From Deinococcales bacterium (GTDB lineage Bacteria; Deinococcota; Deinococci; Deinococcales; JAAFIG01): a DNA stretch of 36,849 nucleotides. The position numbers and the translations under genes were made by a program. How positions within the stretch are numbered: position 1 is the stretch's first letter; each line of letters begins with the position of its first letter. The notes beneath the pieces are model-generated. The model searched no databases. It saw nothing but the letters and a program-made list of their open reading frames with translations, and had not been told where the DNA came from. Positions 6,950-13,752 of the stretch are shown piece after piece. The stretch covers positions 1 to 36,849 of the forward strand of contig JAAFJQ010000010.1 in NCBI GenBank assembly GCA_013298185.1. Reading direction: 5' to 3'.

Positions 6950-8575
6950 ATGAAATATATTTTTGTCACAGGTGGCGTTGTTTCAAGTCTTGGTAAAGGC
7001 ATCACCGCCAGCAGTCTAGGGGCAATTCTTCGCGCTCGAGGTCATAAAGTTACAGCCGTAAAAATAGACCCGTACATCAACTTAGATGCTGGCACAATGC
7101 GCCCTTATGAACACGGCGAAGTCTTTGTGACGGGCGACGGCGCAGAAACCGACCTTGACCTTGGCAATTACGAGCGTTTCTTGGATATTGATACAACTCG
7201 CAGCAGTAACATCACCACGGGGCAAGTCTATAAAACTGTGATTGAACGTGAACGCAAAGGCGAGTATTTAAGCCAAACGGTGCAAGTCATTCCGCATATC
7301 ACCGATGAAATCAAAAATCGCATTCGAGCCGTGGCAGTGGCAGCCAACGCCGACATCTGCGTGGTCGAGGTCGGCGGCACAGTCGGCGATATTGAATCCC
7401 TGCCGTTTCTCGAGGCGATTCGCACCATGCGCTTTGATGAGGCTTACGAAAATACGGCGTATTTGCATGTCACACTTGCACCCGAAGTCAGCACTGGCGA
7501 AATCAAGACCAAACCCACGCAGCACAGCGTGGCGCAACTTCGCAGCACAGGCATTTCACCAGATTTTATTGTGGTGCGCTCAAGTACCGAAATGGGCGAA
7601 GAAATGCGTCGCAAAATTGCGCTCTTTACCAGCGTTGAGCCAGAGCGGGTGTACTCGAGTTACAACGTCGAATTTTTGTACGAAGTGCCTTTAGCATTTG
7701 AAGAACAAGGCTTGGGGCGCGAAATCGAGAAGCGCCTAAAACTCGAGACCATCCCGCCAAGCCTTGGCTTTTGGCACGATGCGGTCAAAAAACAACGCCA
7801 GCCAGCTTTTGAAGTGAACATTGGATTCGTGGGCAAGTATGTAGCCATGGGCGATAGTTACTTATCTATCTTAGAGGGTTTACGCCACGCAGGGATTCAC
7901 AACGATTGCAAAGTCAACATTCACTGGGTCAACGCCGAAGACCTGAAATCCGAAGAGGATGCCAAAAACGCCCTCGAGAACTTGGATGGCATTCTGGTTG
8001 GACCCGGCTTTGGAATGCGCGGTATCGAAGGCAAAATTCTGGCAGCCAAATATGCTCGCATTCAGCAAAAACCATATTTTGGCATTTGCTTGGGTCTGCA
8101 AATCGCGGTGATTGAATTTGCTCGCCACAAAGCCATGCTGGACGGTGCAAACAGCACCGAATTTGACCAGTACGCCCGTCATCCTGTGATTGGCTTAATG
8201 CCCGAACAACTCGAGACTGAAGATTTAGGCGGCACAATGCGCCTTGGAGACTGGGAAATGACCATTCAAGCTGGCACACGGCTCGAGAAAGTCTACGGCA
8301 CAGCTGGCACGGTTCTCGAGCGGCACCGGCATCGGTACGAAGTCAACCCCGATTATGTGCAGCGTCTGGTTGAAGCTGGATTGGTGGTCAGTGCAGTCAC
8401 ACCGGGCAAGGCACAGCGCGGCGCGGGATTGGTCGAAGCCATTGAATTAAATGACCACCCATTTTTTGTGGCACTGCAATCACATCCAGAGTTTAAGTCT
8501 CGTCCCATGCGGGTTTCACCGCCGTTCAAAGCATTTATAACTGCTGCCCTCGAGGCTCGTCAAAAAAGCACTTGA
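6950..8575 (+). CDS. pyrG: CTP synthase
   Basis: A 541-residue enzyme that aminates UTP to CTP using ATP and glutamine. The N-terminal synthetase domain starts MKYIFVTGGVVSSLGKGI with its P-loop and includes the UTP/CTP-binding segments around ESLPFLEAIR and STGEIKTKPTQHSV. The C-terminal class I glutamine amidotransferase domain has the nucleophile in FGICLGLQ (Cys near residue 379) and the HPEFKSRP His-Glu pair near residue 508. Full length. The ATG has AGGAG six bases upstream, unlike the many leaderless genes here. The 274-bp upstream region carries a promoter, a terminator-like hairpin, a heptad tract and a tetraloop hairpin, so expression is probably controlled in the leader. Confidence 0.96.
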   Translation: MKYIFVTGGVVSSLGKGITASSLGAILRARGHKVTAVKIDPYINLDAGTMRPYEHGEVFVTGDGAETDLDLGNYERFLDIDTTRSSNITTGQVYKTVIERERKGEYLSQTVQVIPHITDEIKNRIRAVAVAANADICVVEVGGTVGDIESLPFLEAIRTMRFDEAYENTAYLHVTLAPEVSTGEIKTKPTQHSVAQLRSTGISPDFIVVRSSTEMGEEMRRKIALFTSVEPERVYSSYNVEFLYEVPLAFEEQGLGREIEKRLKLETIPPSLGFWHDAVKKQRQPAFEVNIGFVGKYVAMGDSYLSILEGLRHAGIHNDCKVNIHWVNAEDLKSEEDAKNALENLDGILVGPGFGMRGIEGKILAAKYARIQQKPYFGICLGLQIAVIEFARHKAMLDGANSTEFDQYARHPVIGLMPEQLETEDLGGTMRLGDWEMTIQAGTRLEKVYGTAGTVLERHRHRYEVNPDYVQRLVEAGLVVSAVTPGKAQRGAGLVEAIELNDHPFFVALQSHPEFKSRPMRVSPPFKAFITAALEARQKST

Positions 8576-8600
8576 AAGATGAAGCGTTGTTTGATAACAT
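8572..8600 (+). promoter_or_regulatory. Promoter TTGAAA-17-TAACAT for tRNA-Trp
   Basis: TTGAAA at 8572-8577 overlaps the pyrG stop; TAACAT at 8595-8600 follows after 17 bases. The tRNA begins 38 bases further on. Spacing matches the promoters of the two other tRNAs here. Confidence 0.6.
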
Positions 8601-8638
8601 CTCGAGCCGATGGAAGGGTGTCAGCCCCAAATCAGCTT

Positions 8639-8714
8639 GGGTTGTTAGTTCAGTCGGTAGAGCGACGGTCTCCAAAACCGTAGGTCGGGAGTTCGAGCCT
8701 CTCACAACCCGCCA
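8639..8714 (+). tRNA. tRNA-Trp (anticodon CCA)
   Basis: Acceptor arms GGGTTGT (8639-8645) and ACAACCC (8704-8710) pair fully. The anticodon stem ACGGT/ACCGT encloses loop CTCCAAA, giving CCA. The T loop is TTCGAGC, the discriminator is G and CCA is encoded at 8712-8714. An integrase remnant lies about 100 bp downstream on the other strand. Confidence 0.95.
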
Positions 8715-8720
8715 AAGAGA

Positions 8721-8750
8721 AGCCCCGTGAATCACGGGGCTTTTTGTTTT
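8721..8750 (+). terminator. Intrinsic terminator after tRNA-Trp
   Basis: AGCCCCGTG and CACGGGGCT form a nine-pair stem with a three-base loop, followed by T5GT4. The next 60 bp to 8811 show no feature. Confidence 0.9.
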
Positions 8751-8811
8751 GCCACTTTAGTTTTGTACAGTGGATTTTGATGACTCTGTGCAACGCCGTG
8801 ACCAACGCGCC

Positions 8812-9024
8812 TCAATTCAGGGGTGAAACTCCGACGGCTCGAGGCTGCACAGGGTCGGGAAACAAATCAATCACAAATTGACGCTTCTCGGACTCGAGGA
8901 CGTGCCTGTACACATCGTAAGTGATGCTAATACTGGCGTGACCAAGGGTTTTGGATACCACTTCAACAGGCACGCCTTTGCGAAGCATCAAAGTACCCGC
9001 CGTGTGTCTTAGGTCGTGTTCTGC
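8812..9024 (-). pseudogene. C-terminal remnant of a tyrosine recombinase (integrase)
   Basis: Reading the minus strand from 9024 to the TGA at 8812-8814 gives about 70 residues that match the end of phage-type integrases: HDLRHTAGTLMLRKGVPVEV, then LGHASISITYDVYRHV with the Arg of the first box, the His of the second box and the Tyr nucleophile. All upstream domains are missing and there is no start codon. The fragment follows in frame directly after the stop codon of the XRE gene, which looks like a deletion junction. Its place beside tRNA-Trp suggests a former element integrated at that tRNA. Confidence 0.8.
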
Positions 9025-9414
9025 TCATGGTTTGTTCGTATGTACCAAAATGACGTTGCCTTTGGTCGTGACTGGTCTACCAAGGGTTGAGGGGTCAATA
9101 TCACCCCAATCATAAGGCTCGAGAGGTGGGGCTAAGTCGGCTTGTAACCATGCTTTGGCTTCTGCATCCATTTCTTCAACAGGTTCTTCTATGACCTCGA
9201 GCAAGTCGTTTGGTGTGACTGGCTGACCTGTAAGGCGGGTCAAGGCTTGCATCACTTGGCTTAGTGTCTCGAGGTCAACCCGTTTGACTTTTTCACCTCG
9301 AGCTAGAGCATAGACACTGCCTTGGGCTGCTTTTCCTGCTACTTCTTTTGATAATCGGTATGCGGTCAATTTGTTTTGTAGCAAATAACGATCTAAAGAG
9401 ACTCGAACATTCAT
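9025..9414 (-). CDS. XRE-family helix-turn-helix regulator (possible antitoxin)
   Basis: A 129-residue protein with a Cro/C1-type helix-turn-helix at about residues 8-70 (YLLQNKLTAYRLSKEVAGKA followed by a recognition-helix region with SVYALARG). An acidic linker and a short tail containing LGRPVTTKGNVI follow. Such proteins act as phage-type repressors or antitoxins. The C-terminus may be altered, because its stop codon is followed in the same frame by the integrase tail. Two copies of TACAAGATWM lie upstream and may be its operators. It is downstream of the peroxiredoxin gene on the same strand, 119 bp away. No toxin gene is adjacent. Confidence 0.65.
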   Translation of the reverse strand: MNVRVSLDRYLLQNKLTAYRLSKEVAGKAAQGSVYALARGEKVKRVDLETLSQVMQALTRLTGQPVTPNDLLEVIEEPVEEMDAEAKAWLQADLAPPLEPYDWGDIDPSTLGRPVTTKGNVILVHTNKP

Positions 9415-9435
9415 TGGGCTACCTCGCTACATCAA

Positions 9436-9476
9436 TACAAGATTACTACAGCTACTTGGTAAGTATTACAAGATAC
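9436..9476. promoter_or_regulatory. Direct repeats TACAAGAT upstream of the XRE gene
   Basis: TACAAGATTA at 9436-9445 and TACAAGATAC at 9467-9476, 31 bp apart (about three helical turns). On the minus strand a TTGTAA-17-TAGTAA promoter-like pair overlaps them. They are candidate autoregulatory operators. Confidence 0.35.
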
Positions 9477-9498
9477 GGTAAAGTGTTTGTATTGAGCA

Positions 9499-9516
9499 GT
9501 CAAGCCATACCTTGAC
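9499..9516. promoter_or_regulatory. Inverted repeat between peroxiredoxin and XRE genes
   Basis: GTCAAG (9499-9504) and CTTGAC (9511-9516) form a perfect 6-bp inverted repeat with a 6-base spacer, just past the peroxiredoxin stop. No T run follows on either strand, so an operator or weak hairpin is more likely than a terminator. Confidence 0.35.
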
Positions 9517-9533
9517 AAACAACTTTGTAGATA

Positions 9534-10013
9534 TCATTTGGTATTGGTCAGCAAAGTTGTTTGTTTCTCGAGTGCTTGTTTGACTTCTAACGCATGGGTC
9601 ATTGGATTGACCATTTTCCAGTGCTGAGCCAAGTTACCACTTGGGTCAATTAAAAAACTTTCTCGAGCCGCGATACCAAACATGCCCATCAGTCCGCCCA
9701 ACACACCATATGCCTTAGCGATGCGTTTATCGGTATCTGCCAAAAGCGGGAAACTGAGGTTGCATTTCTCGCGGAAATTGGCATGAGAAGCGCTCGAGTC
9801 GGTGGAAACACCAATCACTTCTGCTCCTAGAGCAGTAAATTCAGGTAGCAACTGTTCAAATTTCGCAGCTTCGATGCTGCAACCAGGGGTGTTGTCCTTT
9901 GGGTAAAAATACAAAATCACCCATTTACCACTTAAACCAGTCAATGAAATGTTTTTGCCTGTGTCATCCACACCCATAAATTCGGGGGCGGGTTTGCCAA
10001 TCTCGAGACTCAT
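9534..10013 (-). CDS. bcp: Thioredoxin-dependent peroxiredoxin, PrxQ/Bcp type
   Basis: A 159-residue cytosolic peroxidase that reduces hydrogen peroxide and organic peroxides. The peroxidatic cysteine is Cys45 in YPKDNTPGCS. The usual Escherichia coli-type resolving cysteine five residues later is replaced by Ala50, but Cys84 in REKCNLSFPLL sits where PrxQ enzymes of the helix-alpha3 type carry theirs. It should therefore be an atypical 2-Cys enzyme using Cys45-Cys84. Start ATG with a TATGGT box six bases upstream, hence probably leaderless. It is divergent from the M20 peptidase gene. Confidence 0.92.
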   Translation of the reverse strand: MSLEIGKPAPEFMGVDDTGKNISLTGLSGKWVILYFYPKDNTPGCSIEAAKFEQLLPEFTALGAEVIGVSTDSSASHANFREKCNLSFPLLADTDKRIAKAYGVLGGLMGMFGIAARESFLIDPSGNLAQHWKMVNPMTHALEVKQALEKQTTLLTNTK

Positions 10014-10019
10014 ACAAAA

Positions 10020-10025
10020 ACCATA
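10020..10025 (-). promoter_or_regulatory. -10 box of a leaderless promoter (peroxiredoxin)
   Basis: TATGGT on the minus strand ends six bases before the ATG at 10013. Confidence 0.45.
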
Positions 10026-10107
10026 TCAATTCCAAGGCACAACATTTGCACTGCAACACCAATTCTTCGTAGCAAAAAATTGTCTTTTGCGAATCAACCA
10101 ATTGCGG

Positions 10108-10113
10108 TAGACT
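10108..10113 (+). promoter_or_regulatory. -10 box that sets the M20 peptidase start
   Basis: TAGACT ends eight bases before the ATG at 10122, within a longer open frame that begins at 10080. Transcription from here would exclude the upstream start. Confidence 0.6.
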
Positions 10114-10121
10114 CTCTTCAG

Positions 10122-11468
10122 ATGAGTCAAAATTTTTTACAACAAGCCTACCAAGACCTTGCCGCCCTCGTTGCCATTGAAACCGTCAGCGCTCAAGGGC
10201 GTAACCTCGAGGCTGGGGCTGATTTTGTGACCCAATTGCTCGAGCAGGAAGGCTTTGTGGTCAAACAATACAAAGGTAAAGTTGCACCTGTGCTGGTTGC
10301 CGAAGCTGGCGTAGGCGAGCGAACCTTGCTGATTTACAACCATTACGATGTTCAACCTGAATCGCCGCTCGAGGAATGGAACACACCACCGTTTGTGGTC
10401 ACTGAGAAAACCGATGCCGACGGGATTGTGCGCCTTCATGCACGGGGTGTCTCGGATGACAAAGGTGAGTTTATTGTTCGACTTGCAGCTTTGCGTGCCT
10501 TGAAAGCCCAACATGGCGGGCAGTTGCCGCTCAAGATCAAATGGTTGCTCGAGGGTGAAGAAGAAATTGGCAGCCCAAGCATAGAATCTTTTGTGCATGA
10601 CCACGCAACCGAACTCCAAGCTGATGGCTGCTGGTGGGAATTTGGAGCAATTGACCCAAGCGGCAAACCTGTTTTGGTTGGTGGCTTAAAAGGCATCATC
10701 TGCCTCGAGTTACGCTGCAAGGTAGCTGAATCCGATTTACACTCGAGTTACGGCGCGGTGGTGGACAATCCACTCTGGAAACTTGCCCAAGCTGTCTCGA
10801 GTTTGCGTGATACCAACGGCAAAATTCTCATTGATGGTTTTTATGATTCGGTTCGCGCTCCAAGTGCAGCTGACTTAGAAGCGGTTGCAAAAATCCCAGA
10901 TGAGTCTACAGAATTTTCCAAAGCATACGGCATCAAAGGTTTTCTCGAGAATGCCTCGGGTGCAAGGTTTTATGAGCGCCTGTGCCTCGAGCCTGTACTG
11001 AATGTCAATGGTTTTCACGGTGGTTACGGCGATGCTGGCAGCAAAACTGTACTGCCAAAAGAAGGCTTTGTGAAGCTGGATTTTCGGCTTGTCCCAGACC
11101 AAGACCCAGCCCAAGTTCTCGAGCAGTTAAAAGCCCATCTGATCAAAATTGGCTTGCCCGATATTGAAGTGGTTGAACTCGAGACTTCAGGAATGGCAGC
11201 TCGGTCTGATTTGAACCATCCATTTATGCAAACCGCAATTGCCACAGCTCGAGATGTCTACGGGGTTGAACCTGTGGTGCATCCCAGTGCAGGCGGAAGT
11301 GGACCGATGCACCCGTTCATAGAGTACGTTGGCGTTCCGGTCATTTGTGCTGGGATTTCCAACCACAAGAGTTTTATTCATGCGCCAAACGAGAATATTG
11401 TTAAAGCGCATTTTGAAAAAGGCTTTGAATTTGCTTTGGAGTTTTTCTCGAGAATCGCCAAGATGTAG
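10122..11468 (+). CDS. M20-family metallopeptidase / dipeptidase
   Basis: A 448-residue zinc-dependent exopeptidase of the CNDP/carnosinase-like M20 group. Metal and catalytic motifs are in order: YNHYDVQP (His74, catalytic Asp76), ARGVSDDKGE (metal Asp near 112), LEGEEEIGS (catalytic Glu pair near 146) and the C-terminal HAPNENI His. A dimerisation lid domain lies between about residues 190 and 340. The frame opens at 10080, but the ATG at 10122 is preferred because a TAGACT box stands eight bases before it and MSQNFLQQAYQDL resembles the usual family N-terminus. Dipeptide substrate unknown. It ends one base before the stop of the convergent PIN gene. Confidence 0.9.
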   Translation: MSQNFLQQAYQDLAALVAIETVSAQGRNLEAGADFVTQLLEQEGFVVKQYKGKVAPVLVAEAGVGERTLLIYNHYDVQPESPLEEWNTPPFVVTEKTDADGIVRLHARGVSDDKGEFIVRLAALRALKAQHGGQLPLKIKWLLEGEEEIGSPSIESFVHDHATELQADGCWWEFGAIDPSGKPVLVGGLKGIICLELRCKVAESDLHSSYGAVVDNPLWKLAQAVSSLRDTNGKILIDGFYDSVRAPSAADLEAVAKIPDESTEFSKAYGIKGFLENASGARFYERLCLEPVLNVNGFHGGYGDAGSKTVLPKEGFVKLDFRLVPDQDPAQVLEQLKAHLIKIGLPDIEVVELETSGMAARSDLNHPFMQTAIATARDVYGVEPVVHPSAGGSGPMHPFIEYVGVPVICAGISNHKSFIHAPNENIVKAHFEKGFEFALEFFSRIAKM

Positions 11469-11469
11469 G

Positions 11470-11967
11470 TCAGGTTGTTGCTGTCAACTCGCAAACACAA
11501 TTTACCCGAAAACCATGTTGCTCGAGTCGGGTTTGCCAGATTTTCCAATCGCTGTCAGTAGCATTAACAATTGTTGGCTCGAGTTTGCTGGCTTTTGCCA
11601 CAGCCAACCAAATATGGTCATCCAAATCAAAAACCTTGTTTTCTTCATCTGGAAATCGCAACTCGTGGGGAACTTCTGCATAGCTAGGCTCGAGAGGCGT
11701 GACTTTGACCCGTTCACAGAAATTAGGGATATGTTGAACACTCAGCAACCAGACTAAAAATTCAGGTGTTTTTCGAGTTGGTGTTTCTCTAAAATGGCTT
11801 CGGTACTTTCGGTAAATGATGTTGGTATCATCCAAAACAACAACACCTTTTCTAACATCCATCAGTGTTTGCATACAGTTTCGGATACAGGTGTCGGTTG
11901 TGTTTTCGTCTGGAGCTTCTTTCATTGAATTGACCAAAACGTTTTCATCAATCACAAAAGCACTCAT
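11470..11967 (-). CDS. PIN-like ribonuclease, partner of the AAA ATPase
   Basis: A 165-residue protein with PIN-domain character: an N-terminal strand VIDENVLVNSM with an acidic residue at position 6, DDTNIIYRKYR in the middle, FDLDDHIWLAVAKAS near 112 and NATDSDWK near 136. These give the spaced acidic residues of a PIN nuclease site. Its ATG overlaps the ATPase stop codon (ATGA), so the two are translationally coupled. ATPase-plus-nuclease pairs of this layout are typical of phage defence, for example Septu and PARIS by analogy. The PIN effector suggests RNA cleavage when the ATPase senses infection. The specific system is not one I can name. Confidence 0.65.
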   Translation of the reverse strand: MSAFVIDENVLVNSMKEAPDENTTDTCIRNCMQTLMDVRKGVVVLDDTNIIYRKYRSHFRETPTRKTPEFLVWLLSVQHIPNFCERVKVTPLEPSYAEVPHELRFPDEENKVFDLDDHIWLAVAKASKLEPTIVNATDSDWKIWQTRLEQHGFRVNCVCELTATT

Positions 11968-13325
11968 GTCTTTTCAAGTGCCTTCTTTTCGCGCCGTGAA
12001 ATTCCCGCTTCTGTGATGGCAACCACTTCAGCAAAACGGTCTCCAAAAAACTCATCTGGATAATTGTGGATATTGCCAAATTCGTCAAGCTCCAACGACT
12101 CAAGTTTAGATTCACCTTGCTCGAGACGGCAAAAGTACAAGTTGACATCTGCATTTCCAATCTTTTCCTCGGTAATTCGCCGTTGCAAACGCTGAAGTAG
12201 ATGTTCAGAATGACTTTCAAGAATGATTTGCACACCGCGTTTTTGGTAAGCATCAATAAAAATATCCGCCAGACCAGATTGAACGTTTGGGTGCAAGTGC
12301 AATTCGGGTTGCTCGAGAAGAATGGTTGAGCCTTCTGGAGCGTAATAGCACAGCACCAGCACAGGCAGAACTTGGGACACCCCAAAACCAACATCGGTTA
12401 AAGAAACCTCTGGGGATTCAGGAGTTCGACGCACCAAAACACGGAAAATATTTGTGCCTTCGCGCAGTTCCTCGAGACGGAATGAGTCTATCAAACCAAG
12501 GTCTTTGAGTTTTTCTGCCAAGTAATTCTCGAGTGGGATTTCGCCAACTTTATTGCCACCAACTCGAGCCGCAAGGAGTGCAGCAATTGTAATTTCACCA
12601 GACTTGCCAACATTTGAAGGTGCAGCACCAGACCATGAATAAAAACGTTTGGGGAAATCCCGTAATGGTCCAAGGTAGTTCACTTTTGCTAAAGCCTTCT
12701 CTAAAGCTGTCTCGAGTAATGCAAAATGATAGCGCCGAATATGAAACGGCGGCTCTTGGCTAAATCCATAAAATCTCCATGGGTAGATAGGGTCAGTTTC
12801 ACTAGTGAAAATTTCGAGATGATCAGCATTATTTAGCACTTTTGATCGTAAAAATAAATTATTAAATCCATCCGTTATATATTTTTTACCATCATAAATT
12901 AATTTAATCTTTTGAGAAAATAATTCATATTCTATTTTTTCAACAAACAAATTTCTCTTTTCATTTTGACCTATCTTAGAAAAAAAAGAAATAGTTTGAT
13001 ATTTTTCCACATCCATCAGTAAATCATCATTAAATTTACCGAAATTAGTGTCGTTAAAACTAAAGCCAATATGAATTTTGATTTGCTCATTCCCAGAAAA
13101 TATCAAACTTTGAAAACCATCAAACTGAACAAAAGAATTGTCACCACCAAAATCAAAAACTTGTTGTTGATCTGAGTTTTCTGCGCTTTGTTTCATCAGC
13201 AAAAGCGCTTGCAGGAGGCTGCTTTTTCCACTGCTGTTTGTTCCGAAAAAACCTGTTATGGGTGCAAGTGGCACATTGACTTCGCGCCATGACTTAAAAT
13301 TCCCAAGTTGTAACGCCGTGAGCAT
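11964..13325 (-). CDS. AAA-family ATPase (AAA_21/DUF3696 type), probable defence sensor
   Basis: A 453-residue ABC/SMC-like ATPase. Walker A is GTNSSGKSS at residues 28-36. The C-terminal half has a signature-like DVGFGVSQVLPVL, Walker B ILLEQPELHLHP, and LESHSEHLLQRL. The last 50 residues resemble DUF3696. Residues about 60-180 (12790-13150) are notably AT-rich and rich in Asn, Lys, Phe and Ile, and 12717-13340 has no CTCGAG, whereas 11964-12716 has six. The central part therefore looks like a foreign or fast-evolving specificity region. A TACAAT box six bases before the ATG indicates a leaderless message for the operon. It probably gates the PIN nuclease encoded by the overlapping gene. Confidence 0.8.
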   Translation of the reverse strand: MLTALQLGNFKSWREVNVPLAPITGFFGTNSSGKSSLLQALLLMKQSAENSDQQQVFDFGGDNSFVQFDGFQSLIFSGNEQIKIHIGFSFNDTNFGKFNDDLLMDVEKYQTISFFSKIGQNEKRNLFVEKIEYELFSQKIKLIYDGKKYITDGFNNLFLRSKVLNNADHLEIFTSETDPIYPWRFYGFSQEPPFHIRRYHFALLETALEKALAKVNYLGPLRDFPKRFYSWSGAAPSNVGKSGEITIAALLAARVGGNKVGEIPLENYLAEKLKDLGLIDSFRLEELREGTNIFRVLVRRTPESPEVSLTDVGFGVSQVLPVLVLCYYAPEGSTILLEQPELHLHPNVQSGLADIFIDAYQKRGVQIILESHSEHLLQRLQRRITEEKIGNADVNLYFCRLEQGESKLESLELDEFGNIHNYPDEFFGDRFAEVVAITEAGISRREKKALEKT

Positions 13326-13331
13326 GGGCGC

Positions 13332-13337
13332 ATTGTA
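13332..13337 (-). promoter_or_regulatory. -10 box of a leaderless promoter (ATPase-PIN operon)
   Basis: TACAAT on the minus strand ends six bases before the ATG at 13325. A CTCGAG lies just upstream. Confidence 0.6.
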
Positions 13338-13385
13338 CAGCCTCGAGAGGCTATCTGCACTCTAAATCATTCTCATACTTGCCGA

Positions 13386-13391
13386 TATGCT
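13386..13391 (+). promoter_or_regulatory. -10 box of a leaderless promoter (MliC-like gene)
   Basis: TATGCT ends seven bases before the ATG at 13399. A weaker CATACT at 13374-13379 stands seven bases before the alternative ATG at 13387. Confidence 0.4.
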
Positions 13392-13398
13392 ACAGACG

Positions 13399-13731
13399 AT
13401 GAAAACAATATTTTTGGGTTTGGTTTTGGGCTTGTTTGGTTTTGCACTTGCTGGAGCTGGCGATGCTGACTCGAGCGCTCCTGTCAAAGTCTCGTACAAA
13501 TGCGAAAAAGGGAATCGAGTTCAAGTGATTTACGTCAACAACACCAAAGGCTCGTTTGCTACAGTCATCGTCAATGGCGTGAAGCTATCCATGCAAACAC
13601 AGGTTTCCGCTTCTGGGGCGCGGTACGTTGGCAGCGGCTACACTTGGTGGAACAAGGGTATGGAAGGGACTTTGTTCAAAGGCATAAACCTTGACACCAT
13701 GACCAACTTAGACATCTGTCTCGAGAAATAG
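13399..13731 (+). CDS. Secreted MliC-like protein (c-type lysozyme inhibitor fold)
   Basis: A 110-residue protein with a signal peptide (MKTIFLGLVLGLFGFALAGA) and a mature domain that carries the MliC/PliC pattern: YKCEKGNRVQVIYVNN, a short beta hairpin, then SASGARYVGSGYTWWNKG and a final Cys (DICLEK). The two cysteines could form the family disulfide. SASGARY is the loop that enters the lysozyme active site in MliC proteins. No lipobox is seen, so it is likely periplasmic or secreted. An in-frame ATG at 13387 would add four residues; 13399 is chosen for the cleaner signal peptide and the TATGCT box. Family by motif; inhibitory activity is inference. Confidence 0.7.
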   Translation: MKTIFLGLVLGLFGFALAGAGDADSSAPVKVSYKCEKGNRVQVIYVNNTKGSFATVIVNGVKLSMQTQVSASGARYVGSGYTWWNKGMEGTLFKGINLDTMTNLDICLEK

Positions 13732-13739
13732 TTCTGGGT

Positions 13740-13745
13740 TAGACT
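13740..13745 (+). promoter_or_regulatory. -10 box of a leaderless promoter (TrmA/RumA-type gene)
   Basis: TAGACT in the context GGGTTAGACT ends seven bases before the ATG at 13753. Confidence 0.6.
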
Positions 13746-13752
13746 GCGCCCA

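Noticed and set aside
10080-10121. Upstream start of the M20 peptidase at 10080
   Set aside because: A TAGACT box inside the extension predicts transcription from about 10120, so the upstream codons would not be in the mRNA.
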